Shown in pieces: positions 33,396 through 44,285 of a stretch of DNA of 64,000 nt; position 1 is the first letter of the stretch; each line of letters begins with the position of its first letter. Under the pieces are notes generated by a model, which saw nothing but the letters and a program-made list of their open reading frames with translations, was not told the DNA's origin and searched no databases. The translations under genes were made by a program, and so were the position numbers. The DNA comes from Oopsacas minuta. Lineage: Eukaryota; Porifera; Hexactinellida; Lyssacinosida; Leucopsacidae. Location: contig JAKMXF010000362.1 in assembly GCA_024704765.1 (NCBI GenBank), positions 62,001 to 126,000 on the forward strand. The letters are read 5' to 3'.

Positions 33396-33699
33396 TTATC
33401 CTTTCCTCTTCCAATTTGTATATTTATTTGTTTATTTGTGTATTTATCAATATCCTCTTTCTTGTAGACTCATTCTGACAGGTGAAAAGCGTTCTTATAA
33501 TCTACTATCGTGATGATCGAGGTAGTTTGTATATAGTGGAATAGGAACTGGGATCAGGGTACATGTTCGAATAATCGAGGTTAAATTGTACATATTTGTT
33601 GGTACATTTAGCATTTTGGATAAATTGTACAATCGATGAAAGCCAACATGTGCAATGTGCCAATGTGTAATAGTATGTATTCGTCCGCATTAGATTTGA

Positions 33700-34020
33700 A
33701 TACAATTAGTAGAGCTGAGTATCCTCACTATCTTGCGATCATGATCGTGGTATATTTTTGAGGATCGGAGATGATCGCCGATCTTTGTAAAAACAGTGTT
33801 CGAATGGAAGATCACTCTCATTTTCCCGAAAAAATCATATTTTCGCTTGTTTTAAGTAGACAGAAATTGAAATTTGAGAATGCTAGACATCAAAAAATTG
33901 TATTTACAACCTTTATGGTAATTAGACCTGTAGATTTCGCATGACCGCGCCCGCGGACGGACGCAGATGGAGTATCTCCCTATAGCGCGATCTTTTTACT
34001 GTACTAGAATTAGAACTGAA
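33700..34020. repeat. GATC-rich dispersed repeat, copy 1
   Basis: Shares with 35560-35930, in the same orientation, the stretches 'cggagatgatcgccgatctt', 'aagatcactctcattttccc' and the GC-rich core 'tttcgcatgaccgcgcccgc' followed by 'agtatctccctata'. A reverse-orientation relative of the core lies at about 20930-20990. Confidence 0.6.
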
Positions 34021-34379
34021 CTAACCATAAGACACCTGTATTACATACGCTATATTGTGTAATAGTATAACATATAACTCTAACCAAGAAAATTCCAAAA
34101 CTTGACAGTAGTTACCTTAGCAACAAGTGACGTACATTGGTATTCTCAAATTACACAAGTATAAAATAGAGTCTGTATAGCTAATTAATTTATATTTCTA
34201 ATACATAAAAATAACTCTAATCAATAAAATAGCAACAAATGAGCCCATAAATGCACCAGTTAACGACTTGACACAATTCAATTTTGTCGCTGCCTCCTAT
34301 TTGAGCAGCTGATCGCAAGGAGGGACTCTCTTCTGGGAACCTCAGAGAAATAAAAGAAGTTTATTTATCAAAAGTGAGC

Positions 34380-34930
34380 ATCCGTAAGGAAACAATGGAG
34401 GAACTGGCAAAAACTTAACATCCTTGGAGGAGCTAAGCTTCAAAGTTAACGAGAACAAAGATCTCCATCAACACGTCACTGACCTCTATCAACAGCGTAT
34501 CAAACAGCTGGAGACACCCACCGAAATTCCTGTAGCCCTGCATATCTCGTACCACATTATACAAACTAAAAACTAAAAACTCAGATATCTGAGTTGGGGG
34601 AAGAGAAAGAATGTCTGGACTACTCTCTGAATAAAGAACCTATCCTAGCTGTTGGGGATGTTGGAATGGTAACCATGAATTAGTTGCTGCAGGTCTATCT
34701 CTAGATGAATCAAATCAGTTAATTTACATAGCTGATTGTTATAACCACCGTATTCAAATCGTATTATTTGAGGCAAGGTTCATAACTAGATTAGGACAAA
34801 GTATCTCATGAGACCACATGGCATAGTTGTGACAGATGATAACGTCTTCATTACGGACAGAGTTCTCCACGCTTTTTTGCAGTTTAACAAGCATGATTAC
34901 AAGTTAGTGAAGAGGACTGGTAACAAATGA
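34380..34930 (+). pseudogene. Decayed coiled-coil/NHL-repeat gene
   Basis: Frames broken by stops and shifts still read as this family. A helical start ('EELSFKVNENKDLHQHVTDL') is followed by NHL-like blades 'GLSLDESNQLIYIADCYNHR' and 'RPHGIVVTDDNVFITDRV', then 'NKHDYKLVKRTGNK' and a stop at about 34928. It is equivalent to the middle of the NHL genes at 1-578 and 52631-51350. Stops occur, for example, right after the first blade. It sits between the two GATC-rich repeats. Confidence 0.65.
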
Positions 34931-35559
34931 GAATAACAGGGCCGGCGCCGCCTATAAAAGCTTGTAGATGTCCATGATAATGGATTCTGGGTGTCCGGAC
35001 ACGCAGAGCACGGTGGCTCCAGCCCTGAATATGTCTACGAATATGATTACGAATACGAATACGAAATAAACAAAACGCACGAAACACTGGTTGATGTCCA
35101 TCTTCCATGGTCTGTACCCTCACTTAGTCTGATCAACTATTTGAGCAATTTGGGACTTGGGTGATGGATACTATACTAGTAACACCTTTAGTTATAGGGG
35201 GATAAGGTTGGTGGGTCTTTCAGTTTATAAGTGGGGGCTGGACCTGTTGGGTGGTCATGTATAAATATATATATATATACAATAAACAGAGCGAGCGCCT
35301 AGGTAACTGTAAAGGTGACAAGGGTAACGTTTGTTACAACAGCGTTTGGCTGAGTAAATTCTACAATGAACTGATTGAACTGATTTGTTGTAAATTGTTT
35401 GTTTATTACATATATGAATTATAATAATATGTGCTACATAGGCCCGAAAAGTAGAGCCTGTTACAATGAAAACCTTCTTGAGTAATCGCTCGCAACACTA
35501 GGGAAATACTCAAATAAATACAATAGATACATGCTAATGAGTAGGGCATTAGTATCGTG

Positions 35560-35930
35560 CGATCTCGATCTGCTATTAACCATCGGAGGATGATCACCGA
35601 TCATTTTATAAACAGTGATCGAGTGTAAGATCGGGATCATTTTCCCGAAAATTTTTGATCTTTTTAAGTAAACAGAATTGAAAATTGCGAATCTAGACCC
35701 AAAATGTATGTAATAATTTCATGGCAATCGGACTGGTAGATTTCGCATGTCCGCCCGGGACACACGGACTCCCGCAGCTAATAGAGCATCTCCCTATATG
35801 AGGTGCTTATAAATTCCAGAAATGTGATCGGACAAATGATCGTGATTGTGATCGTGATCCTTTTTGGTGCAAGGATCAGAATCACGATTTCCGATCAGGA
35901 TCTTGATAATTAATCTGGTGATCGACTAAT
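35560..35930. repeat. GATC-rich dispersed repeat, copy 2
   Basis: Direct relative of 33700-34020. Its right end is a run of GATC/GATCG words ('gatcgtgattgtgatcgtga') with an inverted 'ggatcagaatcacgatttcc'. Copies are diverged by substitutions and indels. Confidence 0.6.
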
Positions 35931-36001
35931 GCCCTACTTATAAGTGATTCATAATTATCCGCAAGTACAATATAATTATTCCGACTAACTGCTATTAACT
36001 A

Positions 36002-36085
36002 CAGTAGATTCTCGTTAATATGAACACGGTTAAGGAGTATGAATTTTGGCAGTCCCTGGTGTACGTGTTAACGAGAGTCTACAGT
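36002..36085. mobile_element. Short palindromic Tigger-type MITE
   Basis: The left end 'cagtagattctcgttaata' and the right end 'taacgagagtctacagta' are inverted over about 16 bp with few mismatches, and TA flanks the element. About 84 bp; it resembles the ends at 50529 and 53542. Confidence 0.6.
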
Positions 36086-36329
36086 AAATGAAGTCCCGAG
36101 CATTATATAGGATGTCCAAACGTTATGTAACCAAGGGGGGGGGGGGCGCGGGTAATTGAATAACTGAACTAGACCGACATGACTATCAACTAAGACTTTA
36201 CCACCGATTAATCAGGTCGAATTGTTTAGCCAAAGTGGGCCTATTAAGACTGTAAACACATTTACGCACCTACGTAACAATACAGAAGTTATACTGGATA
36301 ATTTAGTTATCGCAGTAATGTATATAAAA

Positions 36330-38111
36330 TCATAGTTTAGAATCTTCTAAAGCTGTATGAGCTTGAGAGGTTAAAATATCCTTCATTTCAAATAAACTAG
36401 ATACTATTTCTCTACACAGCTGGGTTGAAGTCACACTAGTACGAGATAGTATAGTAGTGAGGGTAAGGATAATGTGGTTAGGAGTTGACGAGTATCCAAT
36501 GAAATGTCCGTTGGTGAGGGGAATTGTTCCAAGAAAAGGGACTGATGTGAAAACAGAACTAATAGCTAGTTTAGGTTCAATGAACAATTCAAAATGAGAG
36601 TTATGAAACAAATCAACAGATAAATTCTCTTTCTCCGCTAAATATCTCAGAGCTTGTAGATGCTTAACAAACACATGACCTCCACTAGTCTCAGATAACA
36701 ATAGTTTGTATGTGTTGGTAGCTCTTAACATCAGCCTCCATCTCTCTCTATCAGACTGACTGCTTGTTGTCATAGATTCCACAAATGTCTTCATATCCTC
36801 ACTGACTGTGATCGGATGCTCTAGACGTCCTTCTCTGAAGCTTCTCATAGAAACAGTTTGATAGCTAGCTGTCAGCTGATTGTACAGCTTATAGTAAGCT
36901 AGCTGGATAGCTAGCTGAATGAAACCATGGAAATATACTCCATAATTCTTAATCAGGTCTCTTCCAAAGCTTTTCACATCAACATTACACACATCATAAT
37001 CACTATACCAATTTATCATTTGTTTCTCAGCATTTTCTAAATTGAGCAAACTCTTTTGAGAAAGTTCCCATTTGATTTGTTCTACATTCAAACTAGAATT
37101 TATACGTTTTGTATCATCGAAAGAAATTCCTGGTTCAGGAAGAGTATCAAAGAAGTACGGTACAACACCATCTAATAAGGCGTGATCAGATATCCAAGTT
37201 TTGTAACCATTTTGGGTAAATACAGTAAGTAAACCCAATCCAAACCAACGATTGTAAAATTTGAAATTCTCTCGTATATCCCCGAATCTCTGCATTTTTG
37301 GTATCTCATTATCATCTCCATTAGTACATTCATCTATGCATAGTCCGAATAGACTAGTTTCAATCTCCCTCAAAGAGCTAGCATTGATAGAAGAATCCTG
37401 TATCAGCTGTTCTCTAGCTGATGACCAGCTGTCTCTGTCTAGAGCTGTCAACAGACTCACAGGTGCATGACTCTGTGTCTCCTCACTACCAGAACTCATC
37501 ACCTGAGATAGTAACTGGTACATTTCTTCCACACTCAGAGACTTGTTTCCATCAGCCGGGTTGTACACAGGCATTCTGTATATCCTACCAGCATACATCA
37601 CTATAATGTGTTTGCTATGAGGGGAGAATACCTGAGTATCGATTTTAGGTTTAGGCACTCTGTATCCACCAACCAACCGAATGTACTGACTCATGCTCTG
37701 TGGAACTCTACCTATCATTTCTTGAGGCAATCTCTCATCACGGATAGTCTCCATCAATCTCACCATACTGAAGAGATGCTGGGATATAGCTAGCAGCATT
37801 TCTTTGTGAGTAGACCATTTCAGTCTAGTTTTAAGTGTAGTTTTACCGTTAGTAAAGAGGAGAGAGTCTCTGTTGGAGAGATATCTGGTGTCTACCCACA
37901 CACGTGACGCCCAGTTGTCCGTCTCTTCTGCGAATGTTAACAATCTATTCTGGAGATACACACCCTCTCTCTTTGAAAAGGAGTTTGTAGACTTGATTAG
38001 TTGAGAATGCTGAGTCTGTGTGGTTAGCGGCTTCATAGCTGTCAGGAATCTGTCCAGAGTGTCAGACAGAGCAGGAACAGGTAGTTTGGGGAGAATCTTA
38101 TAGCGAGACAT
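36330..38111 (-). CDS. Carnitine/choline acyltransferase, copy B
   Basis: A 593 aa single-exon paralogue of copy A, in direct tandem 4.7 kb away. The N-terminal signature is the same and the catalytic His is again residue 310, here in 'WISDHALLDG', so both copies should be enzymes. From 38136 down to about 37311 the DNA differs from copy A at only about four bases, including one Ser/Gly change in 'MSSGSEE'. Residues 268-381 and 520-593 are only moderately similar to copy A, with one codon less in the central block. Residues 382-519 are again almost identical (no difference seen in some 370 bp). The central diverged block holds the active-site His and its surroundings; the C-terminal one holds 'NGHFIGYSSTPNHIILT', where the family binds substrate. 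Different acyl or acceptor specificity is a fair inference. Confidence 0.9.
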   Translation of the reverse strand: MSRYKILPKLPVPALSDTLDRFLTAMKPLTTQTQHSQLIKSTNSFSKREGVYLQNRLLTFAEETDNWASRVWVDTRYLSNRDSLLFTNGKTTLKTRLKWSTHKEMLLAISQHLFSMVRLMETIRDERLPQEMIGRVPQSMSQYIRLVGGYRVPKPKIDTQVFSPHSKHIIVMYAGRIYRMPVYNPADGNKSLSVEEMYQLLSQVMSSGSEETQSHAPVSLLTALDRDSWSSAREQLIQDSSINASSLREIETSLFGLCIDECTNGDDNEIPKMQRFGDIRENFKFYNRWFGLGLLTVFTQNGYKTWISDHALLDGVVPYFFDTLPEPGISFDDTKRINSSLNVEQIKWELSQKSLLNLENAEKQMINWYSDYDVCNVDVKSFGRDLIKNYGVYFHGFIQLAIQLAYYKLYNQLTASYQTVSMRSFREGRLEHPITVSEDMKTFVESMTTSSQSDRERWRLMLRATNTYKLLLSETSGGHVFVKHLQALRYLAEKENLSVDLFHNSHFELFIEPKLAISSVFTSVPFLGTIPLTNGHFIGYSSTPNHIILTLTTILSRTSVTSTQLCREIVSSLFEMKDILTSQAHTALEDSKL

Positions 38112-38136
38112 TTATCCTTTCCTCTTCCAATTTGTT

Positions 38137-39941
38137 ATTACAAACAGTTATCTAAATTTTGAAAGAACTAATTTCAAACCAAAATGAAATGAATATCAAT
38201 CATAGATAGTTGGAAATTGAAATGTAAGAGGGACGAATGGAGTTGGCATAGACTTTGTTCTAGCTAGTACGTGTTGTTATTAGTGCAAATCTTGCTCACA
38301 CTTCAGGGGATATATCGGAATATCGCTTTAGTAATTGAAATATTATTCCAATGCTCTTGACACAAGCAGTGGGCATACCAAGCACCTTTGGTACCCGGGA
38401 CGGAATCTGAAGTTGGTACCCCGTTTTTCTGTATTTTATACAATATATAGCTAAGTATATTGTACATATTCCAGGTGGCCAAAAATACGGGCCCCGTGCA
38501 CTTTCAGGCCAACTTGAAACCATTCGTCAAACAAGGCAATAATAATATATTTATTTCCGTTTTTTTGGCCCGCCCTGTATGTGAGATGGTTATTTTCCAA
38601 CATATGTTTTGAATGTTATATAATGTAGGCATGATGAGTTTATTTTGTTAGATAAACTTATTATAGTTTAGCGGGTATGTATAGGAACGCAGTAACTACA
38701 TCTGGGATCTCAAAAATATAATAATATAATGTATCTCTCTCAGTCAAGGTTGGCACCCCCCTTGGTACGCCACTGGTCACAAGTTCATAGTCACTGCGAA
38801 TATCAGTAGTGAAATATGAGCCACACTTAACGTAATTCGTGAATGAACTGAACTTGCGTCAATTAGAGATGAACTGAATTGCATTCATTCAGTACGTTCG
38901 TAAACCTTTCATTCCCTGTGTCTTTCCTCATGTCTATTTCATATCACGCCTCAACCTGACGCTTTGAGTAATCAAATTCTGGGCTATTGAATACGTTACC
39001 ACATGCGGATATCGCATGCGATAATGAAAATGAATATAGCCAAACATCCATTTTTTATAATCAATTTTTGTCCCGTATTTACAAATTTGTCATGTATATT
39101 CGTATAATTCATCTCTTAGCCGATGTAGATGGCTTTTTAAGTACTAGATGTATGTGCCATTTGTACTGTATGACCCAGTGCAAAAATTCCAAAATACAAT
39201 AATTAGAGCAATGTAATTAACTACGTGATTCGAAAAATATCAAACTCATCAACGAGATGTCGCTTCAAAAGACCCTAGAAAGAACAAAGAGAAATATTAC
39301 TTTAATCTAGCATTAAAACTTTGCTCAATAATAATAATAATAATGAGACAAATTACATTTTACTTACCACCTGTAAATACTATCATTTTGTATATGGTTA
39401 TTAAAACAGAGGAAGTGATGTAAATATTAATGAGCTGTGATATCATGTTGTACATATTCATACAACGAGAGCGATAAGAGTGAGCTGGTAAAAATTTATA
39501 GACTTTTTAGCTCTTATATATTGAAATTGTCTCATGTTATGCTCTTATGGAGATGATAACCCAAGCTGTATTTGCCATGAAGAATTTAGACATTTTTGGA
39601 ATGCTGGTTATAGTGTGACTTGCCTGGCCCGCTGGTTGGGCCAACTTAATGCTGGTCACTTGGTGTCTATGGAATACCTTTTTCACTTGTGAACCTATTA
39701 TTACCTAGTACGTTATACATGGAAATTAATCATTCAATGAACAGAATATTAACATCACAATTGCTAGAATGAAATATCCTATGAAAATTTTGGAATTTAG
39801 CCCTGACCCTTTAAGATATTTTCTGGGATATCATTCCGTCCCATTCCTGAAATATACCCAGTACAGAATTGTCCCATTTCGTATTGGGTATATTATCATC
39901 TATTTCAATACGATATTAGTGTCAATCATTAGATTAGTATA
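38137..39941. other. Intergenic with dispersed repeats
   Basis: Repeat copy at 39480-39665 (see 3178-3373). A patch at 38380-38500 with 'ggtacccgggacggaatctg' resembles other low-copy repeats. Open frames at 38296-38523 and 38987-39202 are not supported. Confidence 0.45.
39480..39665 (-). repeat. Dispersed repeat, inverted partner of 3178-3373
   Basis: The reverse complement gives 'gaccagcattaagttggccc', 'caagtcacactataaccagc' and 'tatataagagctaaaaa', matching the left copy with small indels. Confidence 0.65.
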
Positions 39942-41192
39942 ATGACAAATGGTGAATATGAAATACACGATGAACTAGACGTACTATCTCCTGTTCCGAT
40001 AGTCTCCTTCCTCCACTCTAACTCTCCTCTACCTCCTGACGTCATATCAGATCCTAACTCCTCTAGAATGCAATTCTCTATCACTCCTCCTACAGACTCA
40101 TCTGATACAATATTCACTGCTACAACAAGCAATATGACGTATGAAGCTACACCCCTTACTAACCAGATCACTAGCTACTATATAGCTGTTAGAGATAAGA
40201 ACTCAGGTAATATTAGACTCCTCCCTACTCAAATATTCCAACTCTCTCCTAAGATTAAATCCAGACAGCTAACCTCATCACCTACTGAGGAGAAGGAAGA
40301 ACGTACTTACAGACAGAAACAAGCTGAACTAGTACGTGCTTTCGGAAGTTCTAAAGATAAGAGAAAGCTAGCCTCTGCTGAGCGTAGTGCTAATGATCCA
40401 GAGCTATTAGCAGATACTATAGGACAAGCTCTTAGCTCTGTGAAGCAATCAGAGAATGGAGTGATTGAGGATAACACGTCTGAGTCTCTGCTCCTTCCTA
40501 TACACCATCCTGATACCGATCAACCAGCTGACATTTATCTGCTGGAAGAGTTGATACCTGAGACAGTACTAAACTCAGTGTCTAGCTACGCGCGGGAGAT
40601 ACGAACAGCTGATATCCAGCTGTTAAAGGAGTGGAGAAAGGAAGGGAAGTATCAGAGTTATGTATTGTCGTGGTTTAATGAAGAGCGATTGAATCAACTG
40701 AAGGAACACTCAAGATATCATTACAAACCTCTATTGAGAGGATTAGTATGTCTACACTTCTTGCTAGCATTCTATCTCATTCCTATCCGTAAGAAATACA
40801 GCTCTAGTCAGCTGATAGAAGATGTGGATTTCTTTCCTGTAGAACTCAGGGATTTCTGTCTTGCTTCATTCGCTGATAAGAGCGCTGGCATAAGCGAGGG
40901 TAAAGCTTACTCTCTCAGTAAGAAACTCAAAGACAAGCTATTACTATTCATAATTACTATATCTGTAATATTAGAAGATTATAAGATGGATCCTAGTATC
41001 CTTATATCTAATCTTCAAATACAGCCAGATTCAGCAAGGAAATATTTTCTATCTGTTGGGTGTAAATTCGTCTCAAACTTCCCTAAGAAACGGAAAATAG
41101 AAGAAGGAGATTCTAGTGATGTCTCTCTCAAATTATTTCTACCAGCTCCACTCCAGTTACCAAAGAGATCTTTTTTTAGAAAAAAGTTTTGA
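39942..41192 (+). CDS. POLR1E: RNA polymerase I subunit RPA49
   Basis: A single-exon 416 aa protein with the layout of RPA49/POLR1E. The N-terminal half contains the dimerisation-type beta region ending 'IRLLPTQIFQLSPKI' and the family motif 'YRQKQAELVRAFGSSKDKRK'. After an acidic linker, the C-terminal tandem winged-helix region starts at 'IPETVLNSVSSYAREI'. It ends in a basic stretch ('FPKKRKIEEG') and 'RSFFRKKF'. RPA49 works with RPA34 in RNA polymerase I to help initiation and elongation on rDNA in the nucleolus. The call rests on motif resemblance; the sequence is strongly diverged, as usual for this subunit. An AG lies four bases before the ATG. Confidence 0.8.
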   Translation: MTNGEYEIHDELDVLSPVPIVSFLHSNSPLPPDVISDPNSSRMQFSITPPTDSSDTIFTATTSNMTYEATPLTNQITSYYIAVRDKNSGNIRLLPTQIFQLSPKIKSRQLTSSPTEEKEERTYRQKQAELVRAFGSSKDKRKLASAERSANDPELLADTIGQALSSVKQSENGVIEDNTSESLLLPIHHPDTDQPADIYLLEELIPETVLNSVSSYAREIRTADIQLLKEWRKEGKYQSYVLSWFNEERLNQLKEHSRYHYKPLLRGLVCLHFLLAFYLIPIRKKYSSSQLIEDVDFFPVELRDFCLASFADKSAGISEGKAYSLSKKLKDKLLLFIITISVILEDYKMDPSILISNLQIQPDSARKYFLSVGCKFVSNFPKKRKIEEGDSSDVSLKLFLPAPLQLPKRSFFRKKF

Positions 41193-41599
41193 TTAATTTA
41201 AGATAGTATTGAAAATATTAATTACTGTCTCTTTACCGCTTATCTTCAAATATTGGGTGAATTGCGGTTGTTATTACTAGGAGTTATACTCCCAGCTCCC
41301 GATCCATTTTCACCTCCAAATTGTGTATTTTACTCTCGATTTTTATTCTTACTTTACTATCAAATTACATAACCGCAAATAATGGAAGCATTTTCTAAGT
41401 TACGAGAATTTAATTCTTCTATGTCTCTTCAGAGGTATTAGTGATAATAAAACATTATAAAAATACAGTCAAATGTGAATAGCCTCTCGTATCTCTTCAT
41501 TTTGTATTAAAATGAATTGTAATACTTTTCCGTTTCTAATCAATTTGGTATTTAACACTTCTTAGTTTAATCAAACAAGCTAAATTGTGTAGATATCTT

Positions 41600-41765
41600 C
41601 TAAGTAGTAGATTCGCATCACTATTGCTTATATAATAGCTATGTATTGATATTTCAATTTTAGTTACAAAACTTCATTGATTATATTAAAGAATACTTAC
41701 AGCAGTTAACAACTTAACTGCTATCGAAAAGGTTTTAACCGCGGCCTTAATTCGTTTAACCAGCC
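41600..41765 (-). repeat. Dispersed repeat, inverted partner of 11705-11860
   Basis: 'gctatcgaaaaggttttaac' at about 41719, with 'cttaattcgtttaacc' to its right and 'atagctatgtattgatattt' to its left, is the reverse complement of the copy at 11705. Confidence 0.7.
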
Positions 41766-43094
41766 CTAGCCCTGCCAACAGTTATGAGAGGCTGCTTCTT
41801 GAGAGAGTAGTCAGGCTCACATTATTTCAACCCTTACTTATGGGTAGCTTCAGTATTGTTTTTCATTTGTTGCCATTTATTTATCCTTTATGGAGTTGAG
41901 TTTTGTTACGAATAGTATTGAACTAATACGTACATGCCTATTTTAAGTTGTGTAACTTGAGAATACCAATTGACCTCAATGGTTGTTATCGTAATCACTG
42001 TTAATTAAGTTAATTTTATTGGGTATTTATAGTATAAATATATTTACATATTAGCTAGATAGTATGTGAATAAGCTGCATATGTCATATCCATACGACAT
42101 ATAACCACTAATAGAAATTAGTTTATTCCTTCCCCAGCTGATAGGAATAAGTATTTCTGTCTAATATCAGAATCCCCCGCTGAATGCAGCGTCCTCGTGT
42201 ACACACAACTCCTGTTTCTTTACTCACATGTTAATCATCTCGTTCCGTATTGGATTATATCATCTATCGCTCCTTTCATAGTAGTCCACTAAGTAGAAAT
42301 AACAACAACAGGTATGGATTCAGTGTAGAATGGCTTCATTATTTCCTGTATTATAGTGTAATCCATCTGACCACTAACCTCAGTGGGACATTGTACACAA
42401 GCTTCAAACGAATCTTCACAGAAGAATATTATCAATGAATGATGTGTCTCTGTTGGTATGAGGAGGTTTGGTTTTATGGGTTTGAACTTTTTGAGCCAAC
42501 TTCAACGCAGCTAGATTTTCAATGAATAAAAAATGTGTTACAATTTGGAAATGGTCGAATTATCGGACAGATTTGTATGAGATTCATGTAAGAGTTTCAA
42601 GAGAAAATGTCTTAGTTAATTAAAGTAACAAACAAACAAAAACACACAATATTGTTTAAATTCATTTGAATAGGAAAATTGTAACAATTCAAGCTAATTA
42701 ACAACTAACGATTACGCAGCTGAGAGCTAATCATTTCGCTAATTTTGCACACAATTTTTGGTATAAAGAATGATAATCAAAATTGATGGAAAATTTTGAT
42801 AACATTGAGATAGCATACATACTTTTTAAAATAACTTACTGGGGCGTAACTAGAATCCTCAGCGCGAAGAGCTTGTAGACAAGGTTAAATATTGCCTACA
42901 TTAGTATATTTACAGTTAATTATGCGTAATCCTGATATGCACCTAATCCTGATAATTTATAATGTCCCCGTTCAATTAGCTATGTTTTGTATGTTTGTCC
43001 ATGCTCGAAATCTGGATGTGCATAATTCGGTGTAGCAGCCCAGAATATACCCAGTAGTATGATATGAGCTAGACAGAATATACTACATACCTTA

Positions 43095-43307
43095 ATTATG
43101 TCATGTGCAGAAGTGTGGGGCGTCTGGTGTCATCTAATTATTCATAAAGCCCACCATACACAATGCAATTTTTGAATGAAAACACAACATAACATTGTTG
43201 CACCGTGTATATTACTTTGTTGCATGCAACATATTTGCATCATACATGGTGGGCTTTTGAATAATTAGATGACACCAGACACCCCACACTTCTGCACATG
43301 ACATAAT
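43095..43307. mobile_element. MITE with about 62-bp terminal inverted repeats
   Basis: The left arm (43095-43157) starts 'attatgtcatgtgcagaagt'. The right arm is its reverse complement with one C/T change in 'gtggggcgtctgg' and a one-base indel in 'ttcataaagccc'. The 90-bp centre is AT-rich with its own imperfect 'gcatgcaaca/tgttgc' pairings. High arm identity points to a recent insertion. Confidence 0.85.
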
Positions 43308-43929
43308 ACCGATAGTATAGTATGTCCTATCCCACTTCATACTCTGTATATTCTGAGCTATCCCACTTCATACCCAGGGGTATAATCTGTCAAAGGACAG
43401 GACAAACCTGGGTATGATCTGGACTGATACACAGAAAAACCGGTTATGATTTGGGATTATTCTATTTATGCCAAATTCGGACATACGTGCACGTGTATCA
43501 TTTTCGACTAGTGTACATCGGACTTAGTCCTGTTCAACCTGACCACTATTTTGGAGCTGTTAGTACTGCTGCTATGAATAGTTAGTTTCTAAACCAGACT
43601 ACTAATGTACTTCTAAATCCTTGCTTAATGTCCAGTGACACATTAACATATCGTTTAAGCCATTGAGGCACTAAATGCATTGTACTGCTCACGAAGGTAC
43701 CTTGAGCACCTAATTTACAGGTATACCATCTACATTTCACAACCATAGATGAGTATATAACAAATACTTATTTGCTAAGCCTAATATACACTTTAGATAA
43801 ATTCTGATGGATTCGTGTCATCACTGGACGATTCATCAAATTCTCAATGTATGACAATTCTGGTTACTTTACACACTAGATTGATAGTAGTGCGTTATTC
43901 CGAATGCTTAGTATAATCAGAGCATTAAG

Positions 43930-44285
43930 TAGCGCGGTGCTCATATTTTGAAGAGCGGGACCTGGACCGCACTCCATTTATGATTCAGGAGTGGAATGGG
44001 GAGCAGCGCACACACTGGAGCGCGCTTCTATTTAATTGCAAACAATTTACAAATTTCATTGTTATTCTGCATAAAATTTAGTATTCTTGCTATAAAAAGT
44101 GAATGCTGGGAGGCTTTGCATAATTCACAATTTATTGAAAAGGTTGATGTTGCACATTTAGTAATTTCTCCGATGTATGATGGTTAAATTCAATCCTGAT
44201 TACTTAAATACAAATCTAAAGTAAATCTGAAAGAATGAAAAGTGGGAGCACGGAGCGAGAGCCTGCTCCAAAAGATGAAGAGTGC
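43930..44285 (+). repeat. Dispersed repeat, copy 2 (pair of 1060-1430)
   Basis: Core 'tttaattgcaaacaatttac' to 'gattacttaaatacaaatct' matches the left copy. The ends are GC-rich with 'gagcgggacctggaccgcac' and 'cggagcgagagcctgctcc'. Confidence 0.65.

Larger units (their letters stand above)
33396..36329. other. Spacer between the acyltransferase copies
   Basis: Contains two direct copies of a GATC-rich repeat (about 33700-34020 and 35560-35930), an NHL pseudogene between them (34380-34930), an (AT)n stretch near 35265-35280, a short Tigger-like MITE (36002-36085) and a 12-base G run at 36135-36146. Open frames here have no family features. Confidence 0.55.

Noticed and set aside
34884-35123. 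79-codon minus-strand frame
   Set aside because: Runs antisense over the end of an NHL pseudogene and low-complexity 'acgaatatgattacgaatac' sequence.
36135-36146. 12-base G run as a possible G-quadruplex
   Set aside because: A single homopolymer next to a MITE-like patch; more likely repeat-derived and error-prone.
42250-42438. 62-codon frame
   Set aside because: No splice, domain or composition support.
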